From assembly GCA_947632025.1 (NCBI GenBank), contig CANRNN010000001.1, positions 186,001 to 250,000 on the forward strand: a stretch of 64,000 bases of DNA. The letters run 5' to 3'. Below are positions 24,889 through 34,759 of the stretch, piece by piece; position 1 is the first letter of the stretch; every line of letters starts with the position of its first letter. This stretch comes from an uncultured Clostridia bacterium (GTDB taxonomy: Bacteria; Bacillota; Clostridia; Oscillospirales; Ruminococcaceae). The notes under the pieces were generated by a model. It had not been told where the DNA came from. It did no database searches and saw only the letters and a list, made by a program, of their open reading frames with translations. The position numbers were made by a program, and so were the translations under genes.

Positions 24889-24930
24889 CTCTACCTCTCT
24901 CTAAACTCTAACTTCTTACCTCTAACTCAT
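24889..24930. repeat. Dispersed AT-rich repeat, copy 1
   Basis: On the minus strand a quasi-tandem of GTTAGAG/GTAAGAA units directly before the ATG of the alkyltransferase-like gene; a similar unit is at 25841-25884. The AGAGAGGTAG end of the unit acts as the ribosome site. Confidence 0.5.
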
Positions 24931-25838
24931 ACTTCCCTTTTGTCGTTGGTGTAAAGGATACGGATATAATCGGAATCCCGCGTGTCCATATCGCCCAGAT
25001 ACATTCTCTGATGTTCGGGAACAGCCTCGTATGCCTCGCGGAGCTTGTTTTTGTGAAACTCCGACGGTTCTGCAAGGTAGTTAAAATACGCCTGACGGGC
25101 ATTTTGGAACGCGTCGGGTTTATTCATCATGCGCAACGACTCGTTTTCAAGCTCCTTTAACTTTTCGGCTTTATTTACATTATAGATAATTTTGCAGACA
25201 GCGTTTCCAAGCGCGCCGAAACTTACACTCTCGTTCTCTTTCGAGGACGTGCAAAGCGTATCTTCATCAAAAAGCTCTTGAATTCTTTCAAGCGAAACAT
25301 ACTCCTCGTCAAAACCGTCAACAGAAAACGTCCCGTCCGCGAAAGCCGTGACCGACGTAAGTAATATTTCCCCGTCTTTGCGGAGAAATACGTTCATCTG
25401 CTTGCCGTTCAGGGTTTCATAGCCGAAATTCCCGCTTACCTTAAACGGCGTAGGGTCTGCGACAAAACCGATATGACGTTCTTTCCACATTTCTTTTTCA
25501 CGCGGCGTGGTTTCGTAGATATTCGCCATTTCGGGATTTATCGTGCGCACGGTATCTTCAATAAACTGCAGATAACTCTCGTTGTCGAAATTCCAGTTTG
25601 CCGAAACGATTTCAAGCGTACACAAGCCGTGAACGCTAAGAGCGCTGCCCGCGGGCACGGAAAACGTCAGCCACCCGCGTTCAAGCTGACGGATAACGTC
25701 GCACAAATCGGTCTTTTCCCAGCAGCTTACCGTTCCGTCCTCGTAGACCGCCATATTATGCCAGAAATACTGTCTGTTATGTATTATCGCAGGCACAGTA
25801 ACGCCCTCAATGCGCTGTTTTCTGTAAACCTTTCCCAT
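24927..25838 (-). CDS. Uncharacterised protein (303 aa)
   Basis: Not recognised. Soluble. The N-terminal part (NRQYFWHNMAVYEDGTVSCWEKTDL) reads like a small beta-rich domain with a conserved-looking WHN..YxDGxVxCW motif; the middle has FLRKDGEILLTSV; the C-terminal third is helical (VNKAEKLKELENESLRMM, FHKNKLREAYEAVPEHQRMYLGDMDTRD). The gene begins right after a copy of the dispersed repeat that supplies its ribosome site. Confidence 0.7.
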   Translation of the reverse strand: MGKVYRKQRIEGVTVPAIIHNRQYFWHNMAVYEDGTVSCWEKTDLCDVIRQLERGWLTFSVPAGSALSVHGLCTLEIVSANWNFDNESYLQFIEDTVRTINPEMANIYETTPREKEMWKERHIGFVADPTPFKVSGNFGYETLNGKQMNVFLRKDGEILLTSVTAFADGTFSVDGFDEEYVSLERIQELFDEDTLCTSSKENESVSFGALGNAVCKIIYNVNKAEKLKELENESLRMMNKPDAFQNARQAYFNYLAEPSEFHKNKLREAYEAVPEHQRMYLGDMDTRDSDYIRILYTNDKREV

Positions 25839-25840
25839 AT

Positions 25841-25884
25841 CCTACCCCTCTCTAATCTCTAACTTCTTTCTTACCTCTTACATC
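25841..25884. repeat. Dispersed AT-rich repeat, copy 2
   Basis: Second copy of the unit at 24889-24930, again immediately upstream of a start codon on the minus strand. The two share an ACTCTAACTTCTT-type core on the plus strand with a small insertion. Confidence 0.5.
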
Positions 25885-25886
25885 TA

Positions 25887-25916
25887 AAAAAGGCAATGCC
25901 GAAGCACCGCCTTTTT
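25887..25916 (-). terminator. clpX terminator (end of the long leftward operon)
   Basis: Hairpin with an 8-bp AAAAAGGC/GCCTTTTT outer stem and a TTCG loop; AT-rich after it. Confidence 0.85.
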
Positions 25917-25921
25917 ACTAT

Positions 25922-27235
25922 TTACCCGATTTTTTTCTTTTTAGTCAGCTTTGCGGATTTTCGGGATTCGTCGCGGGAGATAAGCGGCTTGCCTTCCCCG
26001 TCAATGCACTCCTCTGTGATAGTGATTTTCGCGATAGAAGGGTCGCTCGGTGAAGTGAACATAACGTCACGCAGAACGTTTTCAACTATCGAACGTAAAC
26101 CTCTTGCACCTGTCTTTGTCGCGATAGCCTTCTTTGCGATAGCCCTAAGTGCTTCCTTATCGAATTCAAGGTCGATATTATCCGCCTTGAACAAACACTT
26201 GTACTGCTTGATAAGCGCGTTCTTCGGCTCGTCAAGTATTCTGACCAGTGCGTCCTCGTCAAGTGCTTCAAGCGGTGTCACGATAGGCAAACGACCGATA
26301 AGCTCCGGTATGATACCGAATTTCACCAGATCCTGCTGTGTCACCTGCTTCAGGATATCGGAGCTTTCCTTTTCCTTGGAGGACTTCACGTCCGCTCCGA
26401 AGCCCATAGCAGAGCTTGAAACTCTCTGAGCTATCATCTTCTCTATTCCCTCAAAAGCTCCGCCGCAGATGAACAGGATATTCTTCGTATTCACCTGAAT
26501 GAACTCCTGATGCGGGTGTTTTCTGCCGCCCTGCGGAGGAACGTTTGAAATCGTTCCCTCGACGATTTTCAGAAGTGCCTGCTGAACGCCCTCACCGCTT
26601 ACGTCGCGGGTAATGGAGGTGTTCTCACTTCTGCGGGAGATCTTATCTATTTCGTCAATGTAGATGATGCCTCGCTCTGCAGCTTCGATGTCATAGTCCG
26701 CTGCCTGAACGAGTCTCAGCAGAACGTTCTCCACGTCCTCGCCGACATAGCCCGCCTGTGTAAGCGTAGTAGCGTCCGCGATAGCGAACGGAACATTCAG
26801 AAGCTTCGCGAGAGTCTGCGCCAACATTGTTTTGCCCACGCCCGTCGGTCCAAGCAGCAGAACGTTAGACTTCTGCATTTCGACCTCGTCCTGCTCCTCG
26901 CTGTTGAGGAATGTGCGCTTATAATGGTTGTAAACGGAAATTGAGAGTACCTTTTTGGCTTCCTCCTGTCCGATAATATACTCGTCGAGGTATGCCTTTA
27001 TCTCCTCCGGAGTCATAAGCTCGGACACGTCGTTCAGAAACTCCGAAGAGTGCTTCTGAGGGGATCTGCCATTATCTGATTTCGGAGCTTTAGCGGCGCG
27101 TATGTCACCGTTTTCCACCAGCATATTGTACGAAGTCACGATACAGTCGCTGCAGATCACGGCGTTTCCACCCATACCGTAAAGCATTCTTCCGACCTGA
27201 TTTTCGTTTTTTCCGCAAAAGGAACAAACCAGCAT
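25922..27235 (-). CDS. clpX: ATP-dependent Clp protease ATP-binding subunit ClpX
   Basis: 437 aa hexameric AAA+ unfoldase that feeds ClpP. N-terminal zinc-binding domain [13 protein letters not shown] (residues 4-31), Walker A GPTGVGKT, Walker [10 protein letters not shown], arginine finger region [10 protein letters not shown] and MGFGADV in the ClpP-binding (IGF) position. clpP is 14 bases upstream, the usual clpP-clpX arrangement. Confidence 0.97.
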   Translation of the reverse strand: MLVCSFCGKNENQVGRMLYGMGGNAVICSDCIVTSYNMLVENGDIRAAKAPKSDNGRSPQKHSSEFLNDVSELMTPEEIKAYLDEYIIGQEEAKKVLSISVYNHYKRTFLNSEEQDEVEMQKSNVLLLGPTGVGKTMLAQTLAKLLNVPFAIADATTLTQAGYVGEDVENVLLRLVQAADYDIEAAERGIIYIDEIDKISRRSENTSITRDVSGEGVQQALLKIVEGTISNVPPQGGRKHPHQEFIQVNTKNILFICGGAFEGIEKMIAQRVSSSAMGFGADVKSSKEKESSDILKQVTQQDLVKFGIIPELIGRLPIVTPLEALDEDALVRILDEPKNALIKQYKCLFKADNIDLEFDKEALRAIAKKAIATKTGARGLRSIVENVLRDVMFTSPSDPSIAKITITEECIDGEGKPLISRDESRKSAKLTKKKKIG

Positions 27236-27249
27236 ATACTATTCCTCCG

Positions 27250-27846
27250 TTATTCGCCGCGGTTTTTATATACCTTATCAATAAGTCCGTATTCAAGCGC
27301 TTCCTGTGCGCTCATAAAATTGTCGCGCTCGGTATCGCGGCAAATTGTTTCGTAGTCCTTGCCCGTATTCTCGCTCAGGATATGGTTGAGATTATCTTTA
27401 ACTTTCTGAAGATAATTTGAGCGTATCTGAATATCCGTAACCTGTCCCGAAATACCACCGCCCGAAATAAGAGGCTGATGGATCATAATTTCGCTGTTGG
27501 GCAGAGCTATACGCTTTCCCTTAGTTCCCGATGAGAGCAGGAAAGCTCCCATAGAAGCCGCCATACCCGTGCATATAGTGGAAACGTCACACTTTATATA
27601 CTGCATAGTATCGTATATCGCCATACCGTCGGATACGGAACCGCCGGGGCTGTTGATGTAAAGGAATATATCCTTATCGGGGTCCTGTCCCTCAAGATAA
27701 AGAAGCTGTGCCTGAATAACGCTCGCGGTCGCGGAATTAACCTCGTCATGCAGAAGAATTATCCTGTCATTGAGCAAGCGTGAAAAAATATCATAGGAAC
27801 GTTCTCCGTGACTGCTCTGTTCTACAACATAAGGAATATAAGCCAT
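27250..27846 (-). CDS. clpP: ATP-dependent Clp protease proteolytic subunit
   Basis: 198 aa serine protease that forms the tetradecameric chamber. Catalytic Ser in GMAASMGAF, His in IMIHQPL and Asp in the GLIDKV segment. Between tig and clpX in a common bacterial order. Confidence 0.98.
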   Translation of the reverse strand: MAYIPYVVEQSSHGERSYDIFSRLLNDRIILLHDEVNSATASVIQAQLLYLEGQDPDKDIFLYINSPGGSVSDGMAIYDTMQYIKCDVSTICTGMAASMGAFLLSSGTKGKRIALPNSEIMIHQPLISGGGISGQVTDIQIRSNYLQKVKDNLNHILSENTGKDYETICRDTERDNFMSAQEALEYGLIDKVYKNRGE

Positions 27847-27872
27847 GGGTTACTCCTTTCACGGACAGCCTG

Positions 27873-29156
27873 TTACTCGGTAACTTCCTCGATGACCGCG
27901 CTGTCCTTAACAAGATTGAGTGCCTTTTCTATTTTGAGATCCTGAATAAGAGTCTTTTCGGAAATTGCCTTTTTAACATTTTCAACGTCGATCTTGTACT
28001 GCTCCGCAAGGTCGCTGTATTCCTTGTTTATATCCTCGTCGGTCACTTCGATATTCTCAAGGTCTGCGATTTTTTCAAGAGCAAGCCTAAGCTCTACCTG
28101 ACGTTTTGCGGGTTCTCTGAAATTGCCGCGGAACTGAGCCATAGTCATACCCGTATACTTCAGATAATCCTTGATATCTACGCGTGTTCTCGCTACCCAT
28201 TCGCGGGAGATTTCGTCTATACGGCGCTCAAACATTACCTGCGGTATTTCGGCTTTCATATTTTCAAGCATTTTGTCCATAAGGTCAGAATCGAGCTTAT
28301 CCTCCGATTCCTCGTCAAAACGCTTGGCAAGATTTTCTTTTATCTCCGCCTTAAGCTCGTCAACTGTATCCTTTTCGGAAACGTCCTTAACAAAATCATC
28401 GTTAAGCTCCGGAAGCTCCTTTTCTTTAATTTCGTGAAGCTTGCACTTGAACACAGCGGGCTTTCCCTTAAGATTTTCGGACTGATAATCCTCCGGGAAA
28501 GTAACGTTTACATCAAATTCCTCGTCGATGTTCTTACCGATTATCTGCTCCTCGAATCCGGGAATAAAGGTATGAGAACCTATTTCAAGCGGGAATTTCT
28601 CGCCCTTTCCACCGTCGAATGCAACTCCGTCAACGAATCCCTCAAAGTCGATAACAGCGGTATCGCCATCTTTAACGGCTCTGCCCTCAACGGTAACTAT
28701 ACGCGCTACTCTCTCGCGCATTTTGTTGATCTCCTCGTCAACGATCTCATCGGTGACAGTCTTGACTGTTTTCTTTACGTTTATTCCCTTATAATCGGAA
28801 ATTTCCACATCGGGCTTTACAATGACATCAGCCTTGATGCTTACGCCGTTCTCCTTGCTGATCTCGGAAACCTCGGTATTTTCGATATCCACGACCTCAA
28901 GCCCCGTCTTTTCAACAATATCCTCGATATGGTCGTTGTAAAGGGTATTTACAGCGTCATCGTAAAAAATATTCTCGCCGTAGTATGCCTCAATTACCTT
29001 TCTTGTTGCCTTACCCTTACGGAATCCGGGGATAGTTATTTTGCCTTTCTGACGGTTGTAAACAGAGTTTACTGCCGTTTCAAACTCTTCGGCGCTGAAT
29101 TTCACCTCAACCGCGTAGGTATTGGTCTTTGTGTTGTTCTGCGAAATAATTTCCAT
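27873..29156 (-). CDS. tig: Trigger factor
   Basis: 427 aa ribosome-bound chaperone and prolyl isomerase. Ribosome-docking motif GFRKGKA (about 43-49), FKBP-type PPIase domain in the middle (DGDTAVIDFEGFVDGVAFDGG), and the long helical C-terminal chaperone arms. Precedes clpP, as in many Firmicutes. Confidence 0.97.
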   Translation of the reverse strand: MEIISQNNTKTNTYAVEVKFSAEEFETAVNSVYNRQKGKITIPGFRKGKATRKVIEAYYGENIFYDDAVNTLYNDHIEDIVEKTGLEVVDIENTEVSEISKENGVSIKADVIVKPDVEISDYKGINVKKTVKTVTDEIVDEEINKMRERVARIVTVEGRAVKDGDTAVIDFEGFVDGVAFDGGKGEKFPLEIGSHTFIPGFEEQIIGKNIDEEFDVNVTFPEDYQSENLKGKPAVFKCKLHEIKEKELPELNDDFVKDVSEKDTVDELKAEIKENLAKRFDEESEDKLDSDLMDKMLENMKAEIPQVMFERRIDEISREWVARTRVDIKDYLKYTGMTMAQFRGNFREPAKRQVELRLALEKIADLENIEVTDEDINKEYSDLAEQYKIDVENVKKAISEKTLIQDLKIEKALNLVKDSAVIEEVTE

Positions 29157-29178
29157 TGTAATATTCCTTCCTGAGTAA

Positions 29179-29868
29179 TTATTTGATTTTTATCGGATTA
29201 AAGCCAACGCCGTCCGCGGAAACCAGCTCATAATACACCCCGCCGCGTTCTCCGCGAACGGCGCGGTTTATACTGCTCCCGTGGAGATGCGCGTAATAGC
29301 ACCTCTTAACGTTGTACTTCCGAAGTATTTCCGTAATAAGTACGTTTTCCTCACTTCCGAGAATAGGCGGATAATGTATGAATGCAACAAGCTCCCCGCC
29401 CAGCTTTACTCCCTCTTTAAGAGAGGCTTCAAGCCTTCCTGCCTCACGGTTAAGTACCTTCAGATCGGCAGGCTCGCCGTTTTCGCTTATCCACCCGCGT
29501 GTTCCGCAAACCGAAAGCCCCTCACACAAAAAAGCGTTGTTGAACAGAAAGCTTATCGTGGAAAAACCGTTCTCCTTTATGAAGTTCAGATTTTTGTTCA
29601 TCGTCGTCCACCAGAGGTCGTGATTCCCTTTCGTAAGGATTTTCCTGCCCTTTAGCTTTTTGTCAATGAAATCCAGATCCTCAAAGGTATCCTCCAACTT
29701 AAGCGCCCACGAATGATCGCCCACAAGCACCACCGTATCATCGTCGGTAATTTTCTCGTTCCAGTTTTTAAGGAGCTTTTCGGTATAATTTTTCCAGCCG
29801 GGGAAAATATCCATCGGCTTATCTTTCACGCCGAATGACAAATGAAGATCGCCTATTGCGTAAACCAT
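29179..29868 (-). CDS. Metallophosphoesterase
   Basis: 229 aa. Calcineurin-like fold with metal-site motifs GDLHLSF, GDHSWA, KGNHDLWW and an HLHG motif late in the sequence. Such proteins hydrolyse phosphodiesters or phosphomonoesters; the substrate cannot be told. Between thrC and tig with short gaps, so co-transcribed with them. Confidence 0.85.
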   Translation of the reverse strand: MVYAIGDLHLSFGVKDKPMDIFPGWKNYTEKLLKNWNEKITDDDTVVLVGDHSWALKLEDTFEDLDFIDKKLKGRKILTKGNHDLWWTTMNKNLNFIKENGFSTISFLFNNAFLCEGLSVCGTRGWISENGEPADLKVLNREAGRLEASLKEGVKLGGELVAFIHYPPILGSEENVLITEILRKYNVKRCYYAHLHGSSINRAVRGERGGVYYELVSADGVGFNPIKIK

Positions 29869-29906
29869 TCAGTGTCCTCCATTTGTTACTTGTCGAAATC
29901 TCAAAA

Positions 29907-31400
29907 TCAGCTTCTGAGGAAATCGAGCAGAGCCTTCGGCATATTCTGCTTTTCTACCGAACCGGTGAATCGTACTTCCTTATTTCCGACAGCCGCAAGC
30001 GGAGCGGGGATCTTCGTTCCCGTTTCCTTTTCGAGTCTTGCTATTATCTCAAACTCATCGTCAGTGTCGATTTTTCCGCCGACAGCTTCATAAACTGTCC
30101 TGCCGAACTTGTACGGATTCGCTGTTGAAGCAATTATCGTCTTTGTGCTGTCACCCGTCTTAGCCTTATAGTCCTCGTAGACCTTGACGGCAACCGCCGT
30201 ATGGGTATCAAGAAGATAATGCTCGTTATTAAAGATATCATGTATCTGCTTTTTGGTTTCCTCGTCGCTGCACCAACCCGCGAAGAACAGCTCACCGAGC
30301 TTATTTTTCACGTCGTCATTTACCTCGTACCTGCCGCTTTCTTTGAGCTTTCCGAACCACTCGCAGATGAGTTTGTCGTTTCCGCCCGTAAGATGATACA
30401 ACAGTCTTTCGAGGTTTGACGAAATGAGTATATCCATTGACGGAGAAACCGTCGTATAGAATTTCCTGTTTCTGTCGTAAACTCCCGTATTTATGAAATC
30501 GGTAAGCACATTATTGCTGTTGGACGCGCAAATAAGCTTGTTTACGGGAATTCCCATAAGCATTGCGTAATACGCCGCGAGAATATTTCCGAAATTTCCC
30601 GTAGGAACGACAATATTTACCTTCTCGCCGAACGCTATTTCCTTATCCTTCACAAGCTGCGCGTATGTCGAAACGTAGTAAACTATCTGCGGCGCAAGTC
30701 TGCCCCAGTTGATAGAGTTCGCGCTCGAAAGCAGAATGTTGTTCGCGGCAAGCTTTTTCGCTATCTCATCATCGGTGAAAATAGCCTTCACGCCGTTCTG
30801 ACAGTCATCAAAATTGCCTTTTACAGCGCATACATTCACATTATTTCCGCTCTGTGTTGTCATCTGTCGCTTCTGCATAGGGCTTACTCCGTCCTCAGGA
30901 TAGAACACGCAGATTGACGTACCGTCAACGTCCTTGAAACCTTCCAGAGCAGCCTTTCCTGTATCTCCAGAAGTTGCCACAAGAATTGAGATATGTTTCC
31001 CGTCAACTGTTTTTTTCGCGGAAGTCGTAAGGAGATACGGCAAGATCTGCAGCGCCATATCCTTGAACGCGCAGGTAGGACCGTGCCACAGTTCGAGAAT
31101 ATACCTCCCGCCGCTGAGTTTAGTTATTTCCGCTATATTGTTTGTATCGAAATTCTTGTCATTGTACGCGCTCTCGACGCAGTGACGAAGCTCTTCATCT
31201 GTAAAATCCGTGAGATACTTACCGAACACAATATACGCTCTCTCAACATAGTTTCTGTCACACAGATCAATTATCTCCTTTTCGGAGAGCTTTGGTATCT
31301 CCCTCGGAACATACAATCCGCCCTCAGCCGACAGCCCCTTGACAATCGCGTGTGCGCTGTCTGCTTTCAGCGAAGAATTTCTGGTGCTTGCGTAATCCAT
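29907..31400 (-). CDS. thrC: Threonine synthase
   Basis: 497 aa, the long ThrC form. PLP enzyme that turns O-phosphohomoserine into threonine. The PLP lysine lies in GPTCAFKDMALQ, and the phosphate-binding loop is TGNFGNILAAYY. N-terminal domain YASTRN..EGGLYVP is typical. It stands 15 bases downstream of yraN; no homoserine kinase or dehydrogenase gene is nearby. Confidence 0.95.
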   Translation of the reverse strand: MDYASTRNSSLKADSAHAIVKGLSAEGGLYVPREIPKLSEKEIIDLCDRNYVERAYIVFGKYLTDFTDEELRHCVESAYNDKNFDTNNIAEITKLSGGRYILELWHGPTCAFKDMALQILPYLLTTSAKKTVDGKHISILVATSGDTGKAALEGFKDVDGTSICVFYPEDGVSPMQKRQMTTQSGNNVNVCAVKGNFDDCQNGVKAIFTDDEIAKKLAANNILLSSANSINWGRLAPQIVYYVSTYAQLVKDKEIAFGEKVNIVVPTGNFGNILAAYYAMLMGIPVNKLICASNSNNVLTDFINTGVYDRNRKFYTTVSPSMDILISSNLERLLYHLTGGNDKLICEWFGKLKESGRYEVNDDVKNKLGELFFAGWCSDEETKKQIHDIFNNEHYLLDTHTAVAVKVYEDYKAKTGDSTKTIIASTANPYKFGRTVYEAVGGKIDTDDEFEIIARLEKETGTKIPAPLAAVGNKEVRFTGSVEKQNMPKALLDFLRS

Positions 31401-31415
31401 AATACGCTCTTCCTT

Positions 31416-31805
31416 TCAGTTTACCGTATAAACGCCCTCGGTATCGAAAGCGTCCTCGTAAATTTCAACCTTGACAATCCTCGGCATTGTGCCGCAGGTT
31501 ATTTCCACCTCAGCAATATCGTACCTTATCCACAAATCGCAGGGATTTTCGGTAAGATAAGCATCGGCGGTAAGAATAATTTTCTTTTTCTTTGCGGAAG
31601 TCACCGCTTCCGCTCCCGAAACCATACTGCCCTTTTTTCTGGTTTTCACTTCAGTAAAGACCAGATAATCGCCGCTTCGGGAAATAATGTCAATTTCACC
31701 TACACGCTTGTGATAATTCCTTGCAACTATCGTATGCCCGCGCCTTTTAAGCTCCTCACATACCGCGTCCTCGCCGAGCTTTCCTTTTTCCTGCTTATCA
31801 CTCAT
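31416..31805 (-). CDS. yraN: YraN/UPF0102 nuclease-fold protein
   Basis: 129 aa. Holliday-junction-resolvase-like fold ([38 protein letters not shown]) with the E-x-K nuclease-type motif intact. Function is not settled in the family. Overlaps rnhB by 8 bases; rnhB-yraN is a common pair. Confidence 0.93.
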   Translation of the reverse strand: MSDKQEKGKLGEDAVCEELKRRGHTIVARNYHKRVGEIDIISRSGDYLVFTEVKTRKKGSMVSGAEAVTSAKKKKIILTADAYLTENPCDLWIRYDIAEVEITCGTMPRIVKVEIYEDAFDTEGVYTVN

Positions 31806-32502
31806 CTTCGTCTTTCAGGAATTTCTTCAAAAAGCTCTTCCTGTGAACAGGACACAGCCCGTATTTTTCAATCGCTTCATAATGCGCCTTTGTCCCGTAT
31901 CCTTTGTGTTTTTCAAAGCCATATTCGGGATATTTCTCGGCAAGCCTGCACATTTCCTCGTCACGTTCAACTTTTGCAAGAATTGACGCAGCTGCTATCG
32001 CTTCCGACCTTGCGTCGCCGCCTATCACGTTTTTAACTTCTCCGTAATATTTATCCCCGTTATTCATCGGATCGTTGAGTTCGGGAAGCACATCGCCGTC
32101 CACAAGAACGATTTTAGGCTTCACGCAAAGGCCATCAAAAGCCCTCGACATTGCAAGCAGATCAGCCGACAAAATATCGGTTTCGTCTATCTCCTCTACA
32201 AGGGCGCATGACACACTAACCGCAAGTGCCTTGTTCCAGATTTCCTCATAAAGCTCTGCGCGCCTTTTCGGTGACAGCTTTTTGCTGTCGTTCAAGCCCT
32301 CTATCGGATTATTGGGGTCAAGGACTACAGCAGCCGCATACACAGGACCTGCGACAGGACCTCTGCCTGCCTCGTCAATACCGCAGACCACGCCGTACCT
32401 TTCGGACACTATCCTGTCGAACTCGCGCAGATCACCTATTTTATCAAGCTCCACGCCCTCTATTGCAAGGAGAGTTTCACGGCTTTTGTGATGCTTACTC
32501 AT
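31798..32502 (-). CDS. rnhB: Ribonuclease HII
   Basis: About 234 aa. Removes RNA from RNA-DNA hybrids and single ribonucleotides from DNA. Catalytic motif [14 protein letters not shown] and later LVDGD, with [11 protein letters not shown] typical. ATG 32502 is chosen, with AAAGGAGA 6 bases upstream; the longer frame to 32535 would overlap rbgA by 41 bases. Confidence 0.95.
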   Translation of the reverse strand: MSKHHKSRETLLAIEGVELDKIGDLREFDRIVSERYGVVCGIDEAGRGPVAGPVYAAAVVLDPNNPIEGLNDSKKLSPKRRAELYEEIWNKALAVSVSCALVEEIDETDILSADLLAMSRAFDGLCVKPKIVLVDGDVLPELNDPMNNGDKYYGEVKNVIGGDARSEAIAAASILAKVERDEEMCRLAEKYPEYGFEKHKGYGTKAHYEAIEKYGLCPVHRKSFLKKFLKDEDE

Positions 32503-33364
32503 TCGCTCTCCTTTCGGCAACAGGCGGTTTATCAAGCGTTATCCTGCCTATCTTCCCCGCCCGAAACTCATCAAGCAGGGCAGCCGCGGCACGTTCGGTA
32601 TCAGGTTCGCCACCCGTTATCAGCATTCCGCGGGCTTTGGCAATTTCCGTAAGTATATCGCCCTCAAAAGCGATTTTGTATCTTGCCTTCAAAAGCTCCG
32701 GATAATCACGTCTAAGCACTTCTCCCAGCGCTCTTGCAAGCGCCGCCGTATCTACTACCTCGTCCTTAACAGCTCCCGTAAAAGCGAGCTTCTGCGCCGC
32801 GTCCTTATCCTCAAATTTCGGCCACAGGATCCCCGGCATATCCAGAAGCTCCACGTCCCTGTCGATCGACACCCACTGTTTTCCTCTGGTAACACCCGGT
32901 CTGTCACCGACCTTTGTCTTTTTGGAATTAGCCATACGATTGATAAACGATGACTTCCCGACATTCGGTATCCCGACCACCATAACACGAAGCGCTTTTC
33001 CTGCCATACCCCGTGCCTTCCGCCGTTCGATCAGCTCCGACAGCATTTTTTTCACGGAGGGAACAAACCTGTTTATCCCCTTGCCGTTTCGACAGTCGCA
33101 CACGATAACACACGCTCCGCGGCTCTCGTAAAATTTTTTCCATGCGTTTGTCGCAAATTCATCTGCGACATCACACTTATTCATTATTATAATACGCGGC
33201 TTGCTGCCCACCAGCTCGTCCAAAATCGGATTTCTGCTGCTTTCGGGGATTCTGGCATCAATGACCTCGGCGACCGCGTCGACCATTTTAACGTCCGCCT
33301 CAATAAGGCGTTTAGTTTTGGTCATATGCCCCGGAAACCACTGAATATTATCGGCACCGTTCAT
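32495..33364 (-). CDS. rbgA: Ribosome biogenesis GTPase RbgA (YlqF)
   Basis: 289 aa circularly permuted GTPase needed for late 50S assembly. G4 (NKCDV) comes before G1 ([13 protein letters not shown]) and G3 (DMPG), the mark of the YlqF/RbgA family; the N-terminal [11 protein letters not shown] is typical. ATG 33364 overlaps the lepB stop (ATGA). The rplS-lepB-rbgA-rnhB run is shared with Bacillus. Confidence 0.96.
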   Translation of the reverse strand: MNGADNIQWFPGHMTKTKRLIEADVKMVDAVAEVIDARIPESSRNPILDELVGSKPRIIIMNKCDVADEFATNAWKKFYESRGACVIVCDCRNGKGINRFVPSVKKMLSELIERRKARGMAGKALRVMVVGIPNVGKSSFINRMANSKKTKVGDRPGVTRGKQWVSIDRDVELLDMPGILWPKFEDKDAAQKLAFTGAVKDEVVDTAALARALGEVLRRDYPELLKARYKIAFEGDILTEIAKARGMLITGGEPDTERAAAALLDEFRAGKIGRITLDKPPVAERRANE

Positions 33365-34062
33365 AGCCACTTAAAATCCTTGATTGGAGAATAGCGCACA
33401 AACGCTTTCCCCATTATCAGACCCTTATTCACGAATCCCACGTCCTCAAGATTGCGGCTGTCGTTGGAAACGTTTCGGTTATCTCCCATAACAAACACAC
33501 AGTCTTTCGGAACGGTATATTCCTTGTTGCTCTCGATCCAGCCCACTCTGCGAAAGTGCGTCAGATCTTTGATATAATCCTCTTCAAGAAGCTCACCGTT
33601 GCGGTAAACCTCGCCTTTAGCGAAGTCGATAAGCACGGTGTCCCCTTCCACAGCGATCACACGCTTTATGATGGCTTCTCCGTAAGTACCCGTCAGTTTG
33701 TTGACAAGCCTGTCAGCCTGAAGCACGACAATATCACCGTACTTCGGCTCATAGAAGAAATTCATCACGATGACCTTATCTTGGTCCAGTAATGTATTGT
33801 TCATTGAATCGCCCGAAACGGTGATAGAACGGAACACAAAAAGACTGAGCGCGAGCATCAGCGTCAATGCGAACACAATGCTGTTTACCCATTCTACAGC
33901 ACCCGAAAAGGGCTTTTTCTCCTCTGCGGGGGCTTCGGAGCTGTCTGTATTCTCCGTAATCTTCGTGTTTTCTGCCGATCCGGTGTTTTCCGCTTCCGCG
34001 GAAATTTCGCCCTCGGAAATTTCTTCGTGCGAATTATTTTCCGTATCGTCAAACTCGTTCAT
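33361..34062 (-). CDS. lepB: Signal peptidase I
   Basis: About 233 aa. Membrane serine protease that removes signal peptides. An acidic, low-complexity cytosolic N-terminus (AEAENTGSAENTKITENTD), one membrane span (VNSIVFALTLMLALSLFVF), catalytic Ser in SGDSMNNTL and Lys in IIKRVIAVEGD, then GDNRNVSNDSR. The ATG at 34062 (MNEFDDTE) with a GGGTGAG site is preferred; the frame is open upstream to 34137. Confidence 0.93.
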   Translation of the reverse strand: MNEFDDTENNSHEEISEGEISAEAENTGSAENTKITENTDSSEAPAEEKKPFSGAVEWVNSIVFALTLMLALSLFVFRSITVSGDSMNNTLLDQDKVIVMNFFYEPKYGDIVVLQADRLVNKLTGTYGEAIIKRVIAVEGDTVLIDFAKGEVYRNGELLEEDYIKDLTHFRRVGWIESNKEYTVPKDCVFVMGDNRNVSNDSRNLEDVGFVNKGLIMGKAFVRYSPIKDFKWL

Positions 34063-34133
34063 AAACTCACCCGATTCCTGATTAAATGCGCTCAAATTCC
34101 GACCGCGCACAGCGCAGCCGGAATTTTTCGGGA

Positions 34134-34475
34134 TCAAACCTTGGACTTGACCTTAGCCGCCTTGCCCACTCTGTCACGCAGATAGTAAAGCTTTGCTCTG
34201 CGAACCTTACCGTTTCTCACTACCTCTACTCTGTCAACAGACGGTGAGTGAAGCGGAAAAACTCTCTCAACGCCGCAGCCGTGCGCCACGCGTCTTACAG
34301 TGAAAGTTTCGTTGATACCGCCGTGTTTCTTGGCGATGACCGTACCCTCAAACATCTGGATACGGCTCTTCTCGCCCTCCTTGATGTTTACATACACCTT
34401 TACGAAATCACCGATTTCGATCTTGGGAGCGGCTTCTTTCATGCTGCTCTGCTCAATGAGTTTTAATGCGTCCAT
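34134..34475 (-). CDS. rplS: 50S ribosomal protein L19
   Basis: 113 aa, full length, with [20 protein letters not shown] and [20 protein letters not shown]. Located at the 30S-50S interface. First gene of the long leftward operon, after a structured leader of about 190 bases. Confidence 0.98.
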   Translation of the reverse strand: MDALKLIEQSSMKEAAPKIEIGDFVKVYVNIKEGEKSRIQMFEGTVIAKKHGGINETFTVRRVAHGCGVERVFPLHSPSVDRVEVVRNGKVRRAKLYYLRDRVGKAAKVKSKV

Positions 34476-34702
34476 ATTTTTCCTCCGTTACTTTTCGGAC
34501 ATTCTTGGATCCGGCTTTTCCGGACGTTATCTGCCGCAGGTCGTTTCCCGCGTATCCAGCGGACTGTCCGTTTTAATGTTTGGCGTTCAGCCGCGCATTA
34601 ACACACGCTCGGCGGCGGTTTTCCCTTATCCTTTCGGGGAAATTTTCCGCCGGCGGATACTAAATGCCTTATTATTATAACACAATTGCCAAAAAAAATC
34701 AA
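34476..34702 (-). promoter_or_regulatory. rplS promoter and structured 5' leader
   Basis: On the minus strand TTGATT (34697-34702), 17-base spacer, TATAAT (34674-34679). The transcript from about 34667 has a GC-rich leader of about 190 bases with hairpins (CGCCGGCGG.., GTCCGGAAAAGCCGGAT). Firmicutes carry an L19 leader that may mediate autoregulation; whether this is that RNA needs a covariance-model search. Confidence 0.55.
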
Positions 34703-34759
34703 GTGCTTTTTTGCAATTTTCACAAATTTTCCGTAAAAAAGTTGTTTCAAACGCCGAAT

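Noticed and set aside
27780-29174. Long rightward open frame (464 codons) opposite tig and clpP
   Set aside because: It is antisense to two clearly conserved genes and has no ribosome site or recognisable domain; it results from codon bias on the other strand.
30993-32036. Rightward open frame of 347 codons opposite thrC, yraN and rnhB
   Set aside because: Runs antisense across three real genes with no start signal.
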